A stretch of DNA of 9,004 nucleotides from assembly GCA_903864375.1 (NCBI GenBank), contig CAIPFS010000406.1, positions 1 to 9,004 on the forward strand, given 5' to 3'. The stretch is from an uncultured Verrucomicrobiota bacterium (lineage in GTDB: Bacteria; Verrucomicrobiota; Verrucomicrobiia; Limisphaerales; UBA9464). Below, piece after piece: positions 1 to 6,167 of the stretch. The notes below the pieces were generated by a model. That model was not told the origin of the DNA. It saw only the letters and a program-made list of their open reading frames with translations, and did not search any database. The position numbers and the translations under genes were made by a program. Numbering within the stretch: the first letter of the stretch is position 1; every line of letters starts with the position of its first letter.

Positions 1-1565
1 AGCGTGGTTCCAAAAAACAGGAGATGGCGGGCGAGAGCCCATTCGGAGGGATCGACAAGGCTGCCCTCCTCGACTGTCCAAACGCCGTCCGCGGCGTCCC
101 GAACAACCTTGCCCGCCCGGGTGGCCTGATATTGGACATAGGGTGCCGTGTTGCCGGTCAGGGCCAGCATCTTTTCCCAGGAAAAGACATAATCGCTCTG
201 CCGATTGGGCAGCAGATCCTGCCATTTCACCGCTCCCAAACCGACCTTCCGGGCAATTTCACGGCGGGTGGCTTCATCGAGGTCCGGGCGCTTTTCAGAC
301 ACCACCTTCAAGGCCCGGGCTTCCGCTTCATCCAGCAATTCGGCGAGCCGGATATTTTCGCCGGACCGCGTTTTCAACGGTTTGCCATCGTCACCCAGGA
401 TGGACCCAAACCAGACATGGTGCATCCGGACGCTTTCCGCTTCCCTCGGCTTCCAACGGGCAAAGGCTGAGAACAACTGCTGGAAATGCAATTGCTGACG
501 ACCGTCGGTCACGTAGACGATGTCGGTCGGGGACCAGGTCTGGATGCGGTATTGGGCGGTGGCCAGATCGGTGCTGGCGTAATTGAACCCGCCGTCGGCC
601 TTCTGGATGAGGAACGGATTCGGTTGCCACTCGCCGTCGCGCTGGGTCAGGAACGGGTCATCCTTCGGGGGGAGTTTTCCGTCGGAAAAAATCGCCCAGG
701 CCCCCTGACTTTCGCGGGCCACGCCGGACCGGACCAGATCATCGACAGTGGATTGGAGCCAGGGATTGTAGAAACTTTCGCCGAGGACATGGTCAAATCC
801 GACCCCCAGGCGTCCGTAGATGGTGTCAAACTGTCGTTGCGAGAGGGCGATCATCTCCTTCCAGATCGAGAGATTGATGGGATCTCCCGCCTGAAGCGCC
901 ACCAACTCTGCCCGGGCTCTTTCCCGAACACCTTCCACGTACGTTGGCAGACCAGGGTCTGACCGTCCGTTCACCAGCTTGTAGATGCGCTCCATCTCGC
1001 GGAGCGGGTCCTGCTCCAACGCCTGCCGGTCAAGGCTCGACTTCCATCCGACCAACAGCATGCCGAACTGGGTTCCCCAATCGCCGATGTGATTGTCGGT
1101 AATGACCTGATGGCCCAGCAATCGGAGGACCCTGGCCAGGCTCGCGCCCAAAATGGTGGACCGGATGTGGCCGACATGCATCGGTTTGGCGACATTGGGC
1201 GACGAATAATCGATCACCAGTGTCCTGGGGCTGGTCGTCGGCGCAAAAAACAGGTGCTCCCCCCGGAGGGCGGACGTCAACAAGCGGGCCAGAGCGGCGG
1301 GCAATACCCGGAAGTTCAGGTAGCCGGGACCCGCAATTTCCGGGGCGGCACAGATGTCGGAAACATCGAGATGGGCCACCACCTGGGTCGCCAGCTGGCG
1401 GGGATTGGTTTTGAGTTCGCGCGCCAGCTGAATCAGTGAATTGCACTGAAAGTCGCCAAATTTGGGGTCGGTTGCCGGGCGAATCTGGACCGACCGGGTG
1501 TCAACTTCCGGGGCGATGGCCACCAGGGCGGCCCGCACTCGTTCCTGGAGAAGGGGATGCAACAC
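1..1565 (-). CDS. argS: arginyl-tRNA synthetase, 3' end beyond the window
   Basis: Cytoplasmic class I aminoacyl-tRNA synthetase that charges tRNA-Arg with arginine using ATP. The minus frame is open for 521 codons to the window edge. The N-terminal additional domain occupies about residues 1-100 (FGDFQCN at 37-43, GPGYLNF near 79-85). The catalytic Rossmann core follows, with VIDYSSPN at 117-124 and the HIGH-type motif HVGH at 130-133. Further family blocks are DNHIGDWGTQFG at 157-168, YASTDLA near 329-335 and YVTDGRQQLHF near 351-361. The region GDDGKPLKTRSGE (391-403) sits where other class I enzymes carry KMSKS, as is usual for ArgRS. The DALR anticodon-binding domain is mostly off-window; the family is usually 550-600 aa. 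I chose GTG at 1565 because the frame upstream has no ATG before an in-frame TAG at 1635-1637, and MLHPLLQERVR is a normal ArgS beginning. TTG at 1562 is an alternative. There is no Shine-Dalgarno; a pyrimidine tract abuts the start. It lies 69 bp downstream of ptsN, probably in the same transcript. Confidence 0.96.
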   Translation of the reverse strand, partial: MLHPLLQERVRAALVAIAPEVDTRSVQIRPATDPKFGDFQCNSLIQLARELKTNPRQLATQVVAHLDVSDICAAPEIAGPGYLNFRVLPAALARLLTSALRGEHLFFAPTTSPRTLVIDYSSPNVAKPMHVGHIRSTILGASLARVLRLLGHQVITDNHIGDWGTQFGMLLVGWKSSLDRQALEQDPLREMERIYKLVNGRSDPGLPTYVEGVRERARAELVALQAGDPINLSIWKEMIALSQRQFDTIYGRLGVGFDHVLGESFYNPWLQSTVDDLVRSGVARESQGAWAIFSDGKLPPKDDPFLTQRDGEWQPNPFLIQKADGGFNYASTDLATAQYRIQTWSPTDIVYVTDGRQQLHFQQLFSAFARWKPREAESVRMHHVWFGSILGDDGKPLKTRSGENIRLAELLDEAEARALKVVSEKRPDLDEATRREIARKVGLGAVKWQDLLPNRQSDYVFSWEKMLALTGNTAPYVQYQATRAGKVVRDAADGVWTVEEGSLVDPSEWALARHLLFFGTT

Positions 1566-1592
1566 GGGAGGAAAAAGAAAAAAGAGGGAGGA
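1566..1592 (-). other. 27-nt uninterrupted pyrimidine tract directly before the argS start
   Basis: In the mRNA sense (minus strand) all 27 bases immediately before the argS GTG codon are C or U: a U-rich centre flanked by CCUCCC-type ends. The plus strand is correspondingly all purine. This occupies the place of a ribosome binding site, but its sequence is the opposite of a Shine-Dalgarno. U-rich pyrimidine tracts can bind ribosomal protein S1, so a role in S1-dependent initiation is possible. This is inference; the tract itself is directly visible. Confidence 0.5.
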
Positions 1593-1634
1593 CCTTGAAA
1601 CAGCGGGAACCAGACCCGCACTCCACCCGGACGC

Positions 1635-2102
1635 CTAGCGGCCGGAGGAAAAATCGCGAATGACCGCCATCATCGCCTCCGCAGTGGGGGCGTTCTCGAG
1701 GGCCTTCAGGAAATCGTCGCGACGCAGCACCTTGGCGATACCTGCGAGGGTGTGAAGATGCCGTTGAAACTGACCCTGGGGAACCAGGAACAAGGTGACG
1801 AGATGAACGGGCTGATTGTCGAGGGCGTCAAAATTGACTCCGCGACGGGAGCGCCCGAAGGCGGCGACCACCTCGGTGATGACATCGGTGGAAGCGTGGG
1901 GAATCCCGATCCCGAAGCCGATACCCGTGCTCATGGATTGCTCGCGCTTCTTGACGACGGCAGTCACCGGCTCGCGGTGTTCGGGGAGGATGCGTCCGCT
2001 TTCGACCAGAACACCGATCAGCTCATCAATGGCTTCCCATCGGCTGACGGCCTTTAATTCAGGCACGATCTGCCGGGTGGTGAGTATGTCGCCGAGATTC
2101 AT
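1635..2102 (-). CDS. ptsN: PTS EIIA, nitrogen-regulatory (PtsN) type
   Basis: Soluble 155-aa cytoplasmic phosphoacceptor of the PTS_EIIA type 2 fold. In the nitrogen-related phosphotransferase system, EIIA-Ntr accepts phosphate from NPr and controls other proteins (in Proteobacteria, K+ transport and metabolism) rather than importing sugar. The N-terminus MNLGDILTTRQIV is typical of PtsN, as is the full length. The active-site histidine is H69 in GIGIPHAST (64-72), preceded by the conserved REQSMSTGIGFG stretch. The VTLFLVP strand and the later LAGIAKVLRRDDF helix also match the family. No EI, HPr or EIIBC gene is visible, so the partners must be elsewhere. Start at ATG 2102 matches family N-termini, but the upstream sequence has no clear Shine-Dalgarno. 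It lies 73 bp after lipA, with an inverted repeat between them, and 69 bp before argS. A fructose-type EIIA is the alternative, less likely without EIIBC neighbours. Confidence 0.9.
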   Translation of the reverse strand: MNLGDILTTRQIVPELKAVSRWEAIDELIGVLVESGRILPEHREPVTAVVKKREQSMSTGIGFGIGIPHASTDVITEVVAAFGRSRRGVNFDALDNQPVHLVTLFLVPQGQFQRHLHTLAGIAKVLRRDDFLKALENAPTAEAMMAVIRDFSSGR

Positions 2103-2126
2103 GATTCCGAGACGTCAGAAAACCAT

Positions 2127-2154
2127 CGCTTGAACATCCCTTCCTGTTCAAGCG
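2127..2154 (-). repeat. perfect 9-bp inverted repeat between lipA and ptsN
   Basis: CGCTTGAAC (2127-2135) and GTTCAAGCG (2146-2154) are exact reverse complements around a 10-nt loop. On the transcribed minus strand the loop reads AGGAAGGGAT, which resembles a Shine-Dalgarno. The hairpin lies 21 nt past the lipA stop. A TTTT run begins a few bases past the 3' arm, so it could be a weak lipA terminator or attenuator. The spacing and the short T run make a classic intrinsic terminator uncertain. The structure is clear; the role is inferred. Confidence 0.55.
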
Positions 2155-2175
2155 GCGAGTGCAAGAAGATGGAGT

Positions 2176-3132
2176 TCATCCTGCGGTGTGGGGCGTTTTG
2201 AGCCGATCCGGCGGCGCAAATTCATCGGCATGATAGGAGCTCCGAACCAGCGGGCCGCTGGCCACGTGGACGAATCCCAGTGCCTCCGCCTCGCTTTTAA
2301 GCCGGGCAAAGACCGCGGGTGCAATGAAATCGACCACGGGGAGATGCTGAAGAGTCGGCTGGAGATACTGGCCGAGGGTGAGGATATCCACCCGGGAGGC
2401 CCGAAGGTCCTCCATCGCCTCGATGACCTCGGGAATGGTCTCTCCCAATCCCAGCATCATGCCGGACTTGGTGACCAGGTCCGGCCCGCCACGGGCCTTG
2501 GCCCGGGCCAGAACAGAAAGGGACCGGTCATAGGTCGCCCGGTGCCGTACCGACGGGGTCAGCCGGCGGACGGTCTCCAGGTTGTGATTGAAGATTTCCG
2601 GACGGGCATCCAGCACGAGGTCGAGCGAGGATTCCCGATCCAGGAAGTCCGGAGTGAGCACCTCGATGACGATCCCGGGATTGCGGTCGCGAACCGACGA
2701 AATCGTCTCCTGAAAATGGGCCGCACCGCCATCCGGCAGGTCATCGCGAGCCACGGCGGTGATCACGACGTGTTTCAATCCCATGCGACGGGTGGCCTCG
2801 GCCACACGCTCCGGTTCCCCGGCATCCAGCGCGAGGGGTTTGGCGGTCGAGACGGCGCAGAAGCCGCAGGCCCGGGTACAACGGTCTCCGGCAATCATGA
2901 AGGTCGCCGTGCCCTTGCTCCAGCACTCCCAATGATTGGGGCACTGGGCACTTTCGCAAACCGTGTGCAATCGCAGGTCGTTCAGCAGCAACCGCGTGCG
3001 GGTGAAGGCGCTGCTGGTGGGCAGTTGCACCTTGAGCCACTCCGGCAGGCGACGCCGGACCGATACGGGGGCCGGTGCCGCCGTCGATGACCGGGGCGGA
3101 CTGGAGAGTGAAGGTTCAGCGGCGCTTTGCAT
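2176..3132 (-). CDS. lipA: lipoyl synthase (radical SAM)
   Basis: Inserts two sulfur atoms into protein-bound octanoyl groups to make the lipoyl cofactor of pyruvate and 2-oxoglutarate dehydrogenases and the glycine cleavage H protein. It is a 318-aa cytoplasmic iron-sulfur enzyme. The auxiliary cluster motif CESAQCPNHWEC supplies C59, C64 and C70. The radical SAM CxxxCxxC motif CTRACGFC supplies C85, C89 and C92. The C-terminal RSSYHA (297-302) supplies the serine that completes the auxiliary cluster. Other family blocks are ITAVARDDLPDGG near 124-136, FNHNLETV (181-188) and KSGMMLGLGE (222-231). I chose ATG at 3132 because AGGGGAG precedes it with 5-nt spacing. An in-frame ATG at 3222 would add 30 residues that do not look like LipA and would abut the divergent gene. 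Residues 2-26 are Ser/Pro/Ala-rich and likely disordered. No lipB is adjacent here. It is first of the leftward group. Confidence 0.97.
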   Translation of the reverse strand: MQSAAEPSLSSPPRSSTAAPAPVSVRRRLPEWLKVQLPTSSAFTRTRLLLNDLRLHTVCESAQCPNHWECWSKGTATFMIAGDRCTRACGFCAVSTAKPLALDAGEPERVAEATRRMGLKHVVITAVARDDLPDGGAAHFQETISSVRDRNPGIVIEVLTPDFLDRESSLDLVLDARPEIFNHNLETVRRLTPSVRHRATYDRSLSVLARAKARGGPDLVTKSGMMLGLGETIPEVIEAMEDLRASRVDILTLGQYLQPTLQHLPVVDFIAPAVFARLKSEAEALGFVHVASGPLVRSSYHADEFAPPDRLKTPHTAG

Positions 3133-3233
3133 TCGATCTCCCCTAGGGTGCGAGGTGGCGCGGAGTTTGGCAACCCCCGGTCGACCGATGACGCAATTGA
3201 CCGGAAGCATCCTCCCCCGCATGCTTGCGTCGC
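3133..3233. promoter_or_regulatory. divergent intergenic region between lipA and apgM
   Basis: These 101 bp lie between two divergent starts and so should hold promoters for both directions. I see no strong sigma-70 pair. For apgM, TTGACC at 3197-3202 is a fair -35, but the hexamer 17 bp later (CATGCT) is poor and would give an almost leaderless transcript. Two inverted repeats lie near the apgM start. GACGCAA (3190-3196) pairs with TTGCGTC (3225-3231). AAGCAT (3205-3210) pairs with ATGCTT (3221-3226). They share two bases and could mark an operator or alternative leader structures, or be chance. Confidence 0.4.
3138..3144 (-). promoter_or_regulatory. ribosome binding site of lipA
   Basis: AGGGGAG on the minus strand lies 5 nt before the ATG at 3132. 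It is the only good Shine-Dalgarno I see in the window, and it decides the lipA start against the upstream in-frame ATG at 3222. Confidence 0.6.
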
Positions 3234-4463
3234 ATGAGCAATCTTGATTCGGTTTACTCGAAACTCACCATCAAGACCGGTGCCAAACTGGCATTGGTGG
3301 TCCTCGATGGCCTGGGGGACATCGCCACGGCAGCCCAAGGCAATTTGACGCCACTGGAGGCTGCGTACACCCCGAATCTGGACGCCCTGGTCCGCAGCGG
3401 CTGCGCTCAGGGGCGGATGATCCCCGTGGCCCCCGGGATCACCCCGGGCAGCGGACCGGGTCACCTGGCCCTCTTCGGCTACGACCCGCTGGAGTTCGAA
3501 GTGGGACGCGGGGTCATTGAGGCCCTGGGGTTGGGATTTGAGCTCAAAGCCGGGGACGTTGCCGCCCGGGCCAATTTCTGCACCTTGAACGCCGAGGGAA
3601 TCGTCACCGACCGTCGTGCCGGGCGCATTGCCACGGAGGTCTGCGAACGCCTGTGCGGTCTGCTTTCGGCTCAAATCAAAAAGATTGGGACGACGCAGGT
3701 GCAGGTGATTCCGGGGAAGGAACATCGGTTTGTGGTCATCTTCCGGGGTGCAGGTTTGGAAGGCCCGCTGACCGATACGGACCCGAATCGCGAAGGATTG
3801 CCGATCGCCGAGTCGAAGCCCCTCGATGCCAAGAATGCGAAGCAGAAGAAGATGGCGAAATTGATCGCCGATTTTTATGCGGTGGCCCTCCCGATCCTCG
3901 CCCAGGAATCGCCGGCGAATGGTTTCCTCATGCGGGGCATTGCCCATCAACCGGAAATCCCGACGTTTGAGGAGCGCTATCAGCTCAAGCCGGCGGCGCT
4001 GGCCGTCTACCCGATGTACAAGGGCCTGGCCCAGCTGGTCGGCATGAACAAGATCGAAGGACCGCAGACCATCGCCGAACAATTCGAACGCTATATCCGG
4101 GAGTACGAGAACTACGATTTCTTTTTCATTCACTTCAAGTACACCGACAAGGCGGGGGAGGACGGAAATTTCAAGGCCAAGGTGAAGGCCATTGAGGAGT
4201 TTGACGCAGCACTGCCCATCCTGCTGGCCCGTCAACCGGATGTGCTGGCCATCACCGGCGACCATTCCACTCCCTGTGCGATGAAGGGGCATTCCTGGCA
4301 TCCGCAGCCGGTCCTGCTGCATTCCAATGCCTCGGGAACGGATAAACTGGAGCGTTTCACCGAAACCGGCGCCAATCTTGGCTCGCTGGGGATTTTTGAA
4401 GCCAAGTACCTGATTCGACTGATGCAGGCCCACGGACGGATGTTTGACAAGTTCGGGGCCTGA
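3234..4463 (+). CDS. apgM: 2,3-bisphosphoglycerate-independent phosphoglycerate mutase, archaeal (ApgM) type
   Basis: Interconverts 3- and 2-phosphoglycerate in glycolysis/gluconeogenesis without a 2,3-bisphosphoglycerate cofactor. It is a 409-aa cytoplasmic member of the alkaline-phosphatase-like metalloenzyme superfamily. VVLDGLGD (22-29) carries the first metal aspartate (D25). TPGSGPGHLALFGYDP (70-85) carries the likely phosphoserine nucleophile S73. KEHRFVVIFRG lies at 162-172. The C-terminal half returns to the metalloenzyme core with FIHFKYTD (298-305), TGDHSTP (341-347, D343/H344) and GHSWHP (352-357). The order of blocks and the KFGA ending match the archaeal/bacterial ApgM family rather than the roughly 510-aa GpmI family. 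Related ApgM-like proteins have been proposed as homoserine kinases, but no threonine gene is adjacent. ATG 3234 is chosen over a TTG at 3225; neither has a Shine-Dalgarno. It is first of the rightward run, 21 bp before the nucleotidyltransferase. Confidence 0.93.
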   Translation: MSNLDSVYSKLTIKTGAKLALVVLDGLGDIATAAQGNLTPLEAAYTPNLDALVRSGCAQGRMIPVAPGITPGSGPGHLALFGYDPLEFEVGRGVIEALGLGFELKAGDVAARANFCTLNAEGIVTDRRAGRIATEVCERLCGLLSAQIKKIGTTQVQVIPGKEHRFVVIFRGAGLEGPLTDTDPNREGLPIAESKPLDAKNAKQKKMAKLIADFYAVALPILAQESPANGFLMRGIAHQPEIPTFEERYQLKPAALAVYPMYKGLAQLVGMNKIEGPQTIAEQFERYIREYENYDFFFIHFKYTDKAGEDGNFKAKVKAIEEFDAALPILLARQPDVLAITGDHSTPCAMKGHSWHPQPVLLHSNASGTDKLERFTETGANLGSLGIFEAKYLIRLMQAHGRMFDKFGA

Positions 4464-4481
4464 AGCGCGATTCACCCGAAC
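4451..4481 (+). repeat. 7-bp inverted repeat spanning the apgM stop
   Basis: GTTCGGG (4451-4457) and CCCGAAC (4475-4481) are exact reverse complements with a 17-nt loop that holds the apgM stop codon. The 3' arm ends 3 nt before the next ATG. It could fold in the mRNA and affect initiation of the nucleotidyltransferase gene. A 7-bp match with this loop is not rare in GC-rich DNA, so function is doubtful. Confidence 0.3.
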
Positions 4482-4484
4482 CCC

Positions 4485-5258
4485 ATGAAGGCGGTCATCC
4501 TGGCGGCTGGCAAGGGAACCCGGATGGGTTCCCTGACCGAGTCGGTGCCGAAACCGATGCTTCCGGTTTGGGGCAAACCGATCCTCGAGCACATCCTTCT
4601 CGGTTTGCGGGATGCCGGCATCCATGAGGTATGCCTGGTCACGGGCTGGAAGGCCGAAGTCATTGAAGGCTATTTCGGTAACGGCGACCGCTGGGGCATG
4701 CACGTGGGTTACGTCCGGCAGGCAACTCAGGACGGGACGGGAAAGGCGCCGGAACTGGCCAAGGACTTCATCGGCAGCGACGATTTCCTGCTGACCTACG
4801 GGGACATCCTGGTCCGTCCCGACACCTATGGACGAATGCGGGAACGGTGGTCGGGGGGCTCCTTCGGCGGGCTCCTGACGGTGACGGTCGGGGAAGACGT
4901 CACCAAGGGGGGACTCAACTTTTTCGATGCGGACTTTCATCTGACCCGCCTGGTGGAAAAGCCCTCCCCTTCCCAGCTGGAGCAACTGAGCCAGGACGGC
5001 TGGCTCAAACCCGGAGAACCGGTCTGGTACAATGCCGGCATCTACATTTTCAATCCGGGCCTGTTTGACTTCACCGCCCGCCTCGAGCGGTCTCCGCGCG
5101 GCGAGTACGAATTGACCGACGCCATCAGCGCAATGGTTGCTGCGGGGAAAACCGTGGCCGGCGTGGCCATCGAGGGACGCTGGGTGGATGTGCGTGATCC
5201 CCAGGTTCTGGCGGAACTCGAAAACGGCGGGGACTCCGCATCGATCAGCGCCGTCTGA
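4485..5258 (+). CDS. sugar-phosphate nucleotidyltransferase (NTP_transferase family)
   Basis: A 257-aa single-domain enzyme expected to join a sugar 1-phosphate to an NTP, releasing pyrophosphate to give an NDP-sugar in the cytoplasm. The nucleotide-binding signature LAAGKGTRM is at 6-14 and the catalytic lysine block PKPMLP at 22-27. Further family blocks are GTGKAPE near 84-90, YGDILV (105-110, metal-binding D107), VEKP (157-160), NAGIYIF (183-189), EYELTDAI (207-214) and GRWVDVRDP (231-239). The pattern resembles glucose-1-phosphate thymidylyl-, uridylyl- and cytidylyltransferases and mannose-1-phosphate guanylyltransferase-like proteins. The base and sugar cannot be decided from motifs alone. 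There is no left-handed beta-helix acyltransferase domain, so it is not a full GlmU. No dTDP-rhamnose or other sugar-pathway gene is adjacent, which leaves the pathway open. It starts 21 bp after apgM with no Shine-Dalgarno. Confidence 0.88.
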   Translation: MKAVILAAGKGTRMGSLTESVPKPMLPVWGKPILEHILLGLRDAGIHEVCLVTGWKAEVIEGYFGNGDRWGMHVGYVRQATQDGTGKAPELAKDFIGSDDFLLTYGDILVRPDTYGRMRERWSGGSFGGLLTVTVGEDVTKGGLNFFDADFHLTRLVEKPSPSQLEQLSQDGWLKPGEPVWYNAGIYIFNPGLFDFTARLERSPRGEYELTDAISAMVAAGKTVAGVAIEGRWVDVRDPQVLAELENGGDSASISAV

Positions 5259-5267
5259 CATCCGGCT

Positions 5268-5288
5268 GGGGGGGATGACATCCGCCCC
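5268..5288 (+). repeat. GC-rich stem-loop after the nucleotidyltransferase
   Basis: A run of seven G followed by AT (5268-5276) pairs with ATCCGCCCC (5280-5288). This gives eight base pairs, one G-G mismatch and a three-base loop, 10 bp past the stop codon. No T run follows, so it is not a standard intrinsic terminator. It could slow polymerase or protect the upstream mRNA end. The rest of the 105-bp gap to thiD shows no clear promoter. Confidence 0.35.
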
Positions 5289-5363
5289 GGTTCCTGTCGC
5301 CGCAGTACAGGCCATCCGTGTTTCCAACGTGCAATCCGTGCCTCGAAATCACAGCCTTTCGAC

Positions 5364-6167
5364 ATGAAGCGTCCCGAACGTCCGATTGCCCTCACCATCG
5401 CCGGATCGGACTCAGGCGGGGGAGCCGGACTCCAGGCGGACCTGGCCACCTGGGCCGCGCTGGGGGTTCACGGAACCACCGCCATCACCTGCCTGACCGC
5501 ACAAAATCCGAAAACAGTGGCGGCGGTCCATGCGGTCAAGCCGGCCTTCCTGACCCGGCAACTGGAGACCGTCCACGCAGAACTTCCACCCCGCGCCATC
5601 AAAACCGGCATGCTGTACTCGGCCTCCCTCATCCGGAGCGTCGCCGACTGGTATGAGGGCCTGGGCGCCGAACGTCCGCCCCTGGTTGTGGATCCGGTGA
5701 TGATGTCCACCAGTGGCTCCCCGTTGCTTCAGGCGTCCGCGATTCGGGTCCTCACCGGACGCCTTTTTCCCCTGGCGGCGTTGATCACGCCCAACCTGGA
5801 CGAGGCGGCCCACCTCCTGAGGCGTCCGATACTGCAGGCCGATGAATTGTTGCCGGCGGCCTTTGAGCTCTATTTTCGATGGGGACGTCCCATCCTCCTC
5901 AAAGGGGGGCATCTGACGGGAGCCCGGCGGGCGACAGACGTTTACTTTGATGGTGAAAACGAGATCGAAGTGGCATCTCCCTGGGTGCGGGGGGTGGCCA
6001 CCCACGGGACCGGCTGCACCTACTCAGCGGCGATAGCCGGATATCTGGCCCTGGGATTGGAGCTGCCGGTTGCGGTGGAGATGGCCAAGCAGCATATTTC
6101 CAATGCCATTGCGCAAAGTGTTCGCATTGGCGGTCACACCACCCTCAATCCGTTCTGGACCGGCTGA
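5364..6167 (+). CDS. thiD: hydroxymethylpyrimidine/phosphomethylpyrimidine kinase
   Basis: Phosphorylates 4-amino-5-hydroxymethyl-2-methylpyrimidine and then its monophosphate, supplying HMP-PP for thiamine phosphate synthesis. It is a cytoplasmic ribokinase-fold enzyme of 267 aa, full family length. The N-terminal TIAGSDSGGGAGLQADL (11-27) is the substrate-binding signature of ThiD. ITCLTAQN (41-48), KTGML (80-84), VVDPVMMSTSG (108-118), TPNLDEA (142-148) and LLKGGH (178-183) follow in order. The anion-hole/catalytic block HGTGCTYSAA (214-223) has the conserved cysteine at 218. No other thiamine gene is adjacent, and I saw no TPP-riboswitch-like leader in the 105 bp upstream, so regulation by thiamine is not evident. 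There is no fused ThiE or TenA domain. The start is ATG 5364, without a Shine-Dalgarno. Its TGA is followed at once by the ATG of the next gene (TGAATG), which suggests translational coupling. Confidence 0.95.
   Translation: MKRPERPIALTIAGSDSGGGAGLQADLATWAALGVHGTTAITCLTAQNPKTVAAVHAVKPAFLTRQLETVHAELPPRAIKTGMLYSASLIRSVADWYEGLGAERPPLVVDPVMMSTSGSPLLQASAIRVLTGRLFPLAALITPNLDEAAHLLRRPILQADELLPAAFELYFRWGRPILLKGGHLTGARRATDVYFDGENEIEVASPWVRGVATHGTGCTYSAAIAGYLALGLELPVAVEMAKQHISNAIAQSVRIGGHTTLNPFWTG

Noticed and set aside
2188..3090. A 300-codon open frame on the plus strand
   Set aside because: It is antisense to lipA, whose iron-sulfur motifs are intact on the other strand; no family features are seen in this translation.
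3133..3222. N-terminal extension of LipA to the ATG at 3222
   Set aside because: The extra 30 residues do not resemble LipA, would fill the divergent promoter region, and the ATG at 3132 has a proper ribosome binding site.
2982..5327. A 781-codon open frame on the minus strand
   Set aside because: It lies antisense to apgM and the nucleotidyltransferase, both clear family members, and runs into lipA. Its translation shows no recognisable domain. Long antisense frames are common in GC-rich coding DNA.
5260..5338. Four copies of ATCCG spaced 20, 34 and 20 bp
   Set aside because: A 5-base word in GC-rich DNA recurs by chance; the flanks differ and the spacing is uneven.
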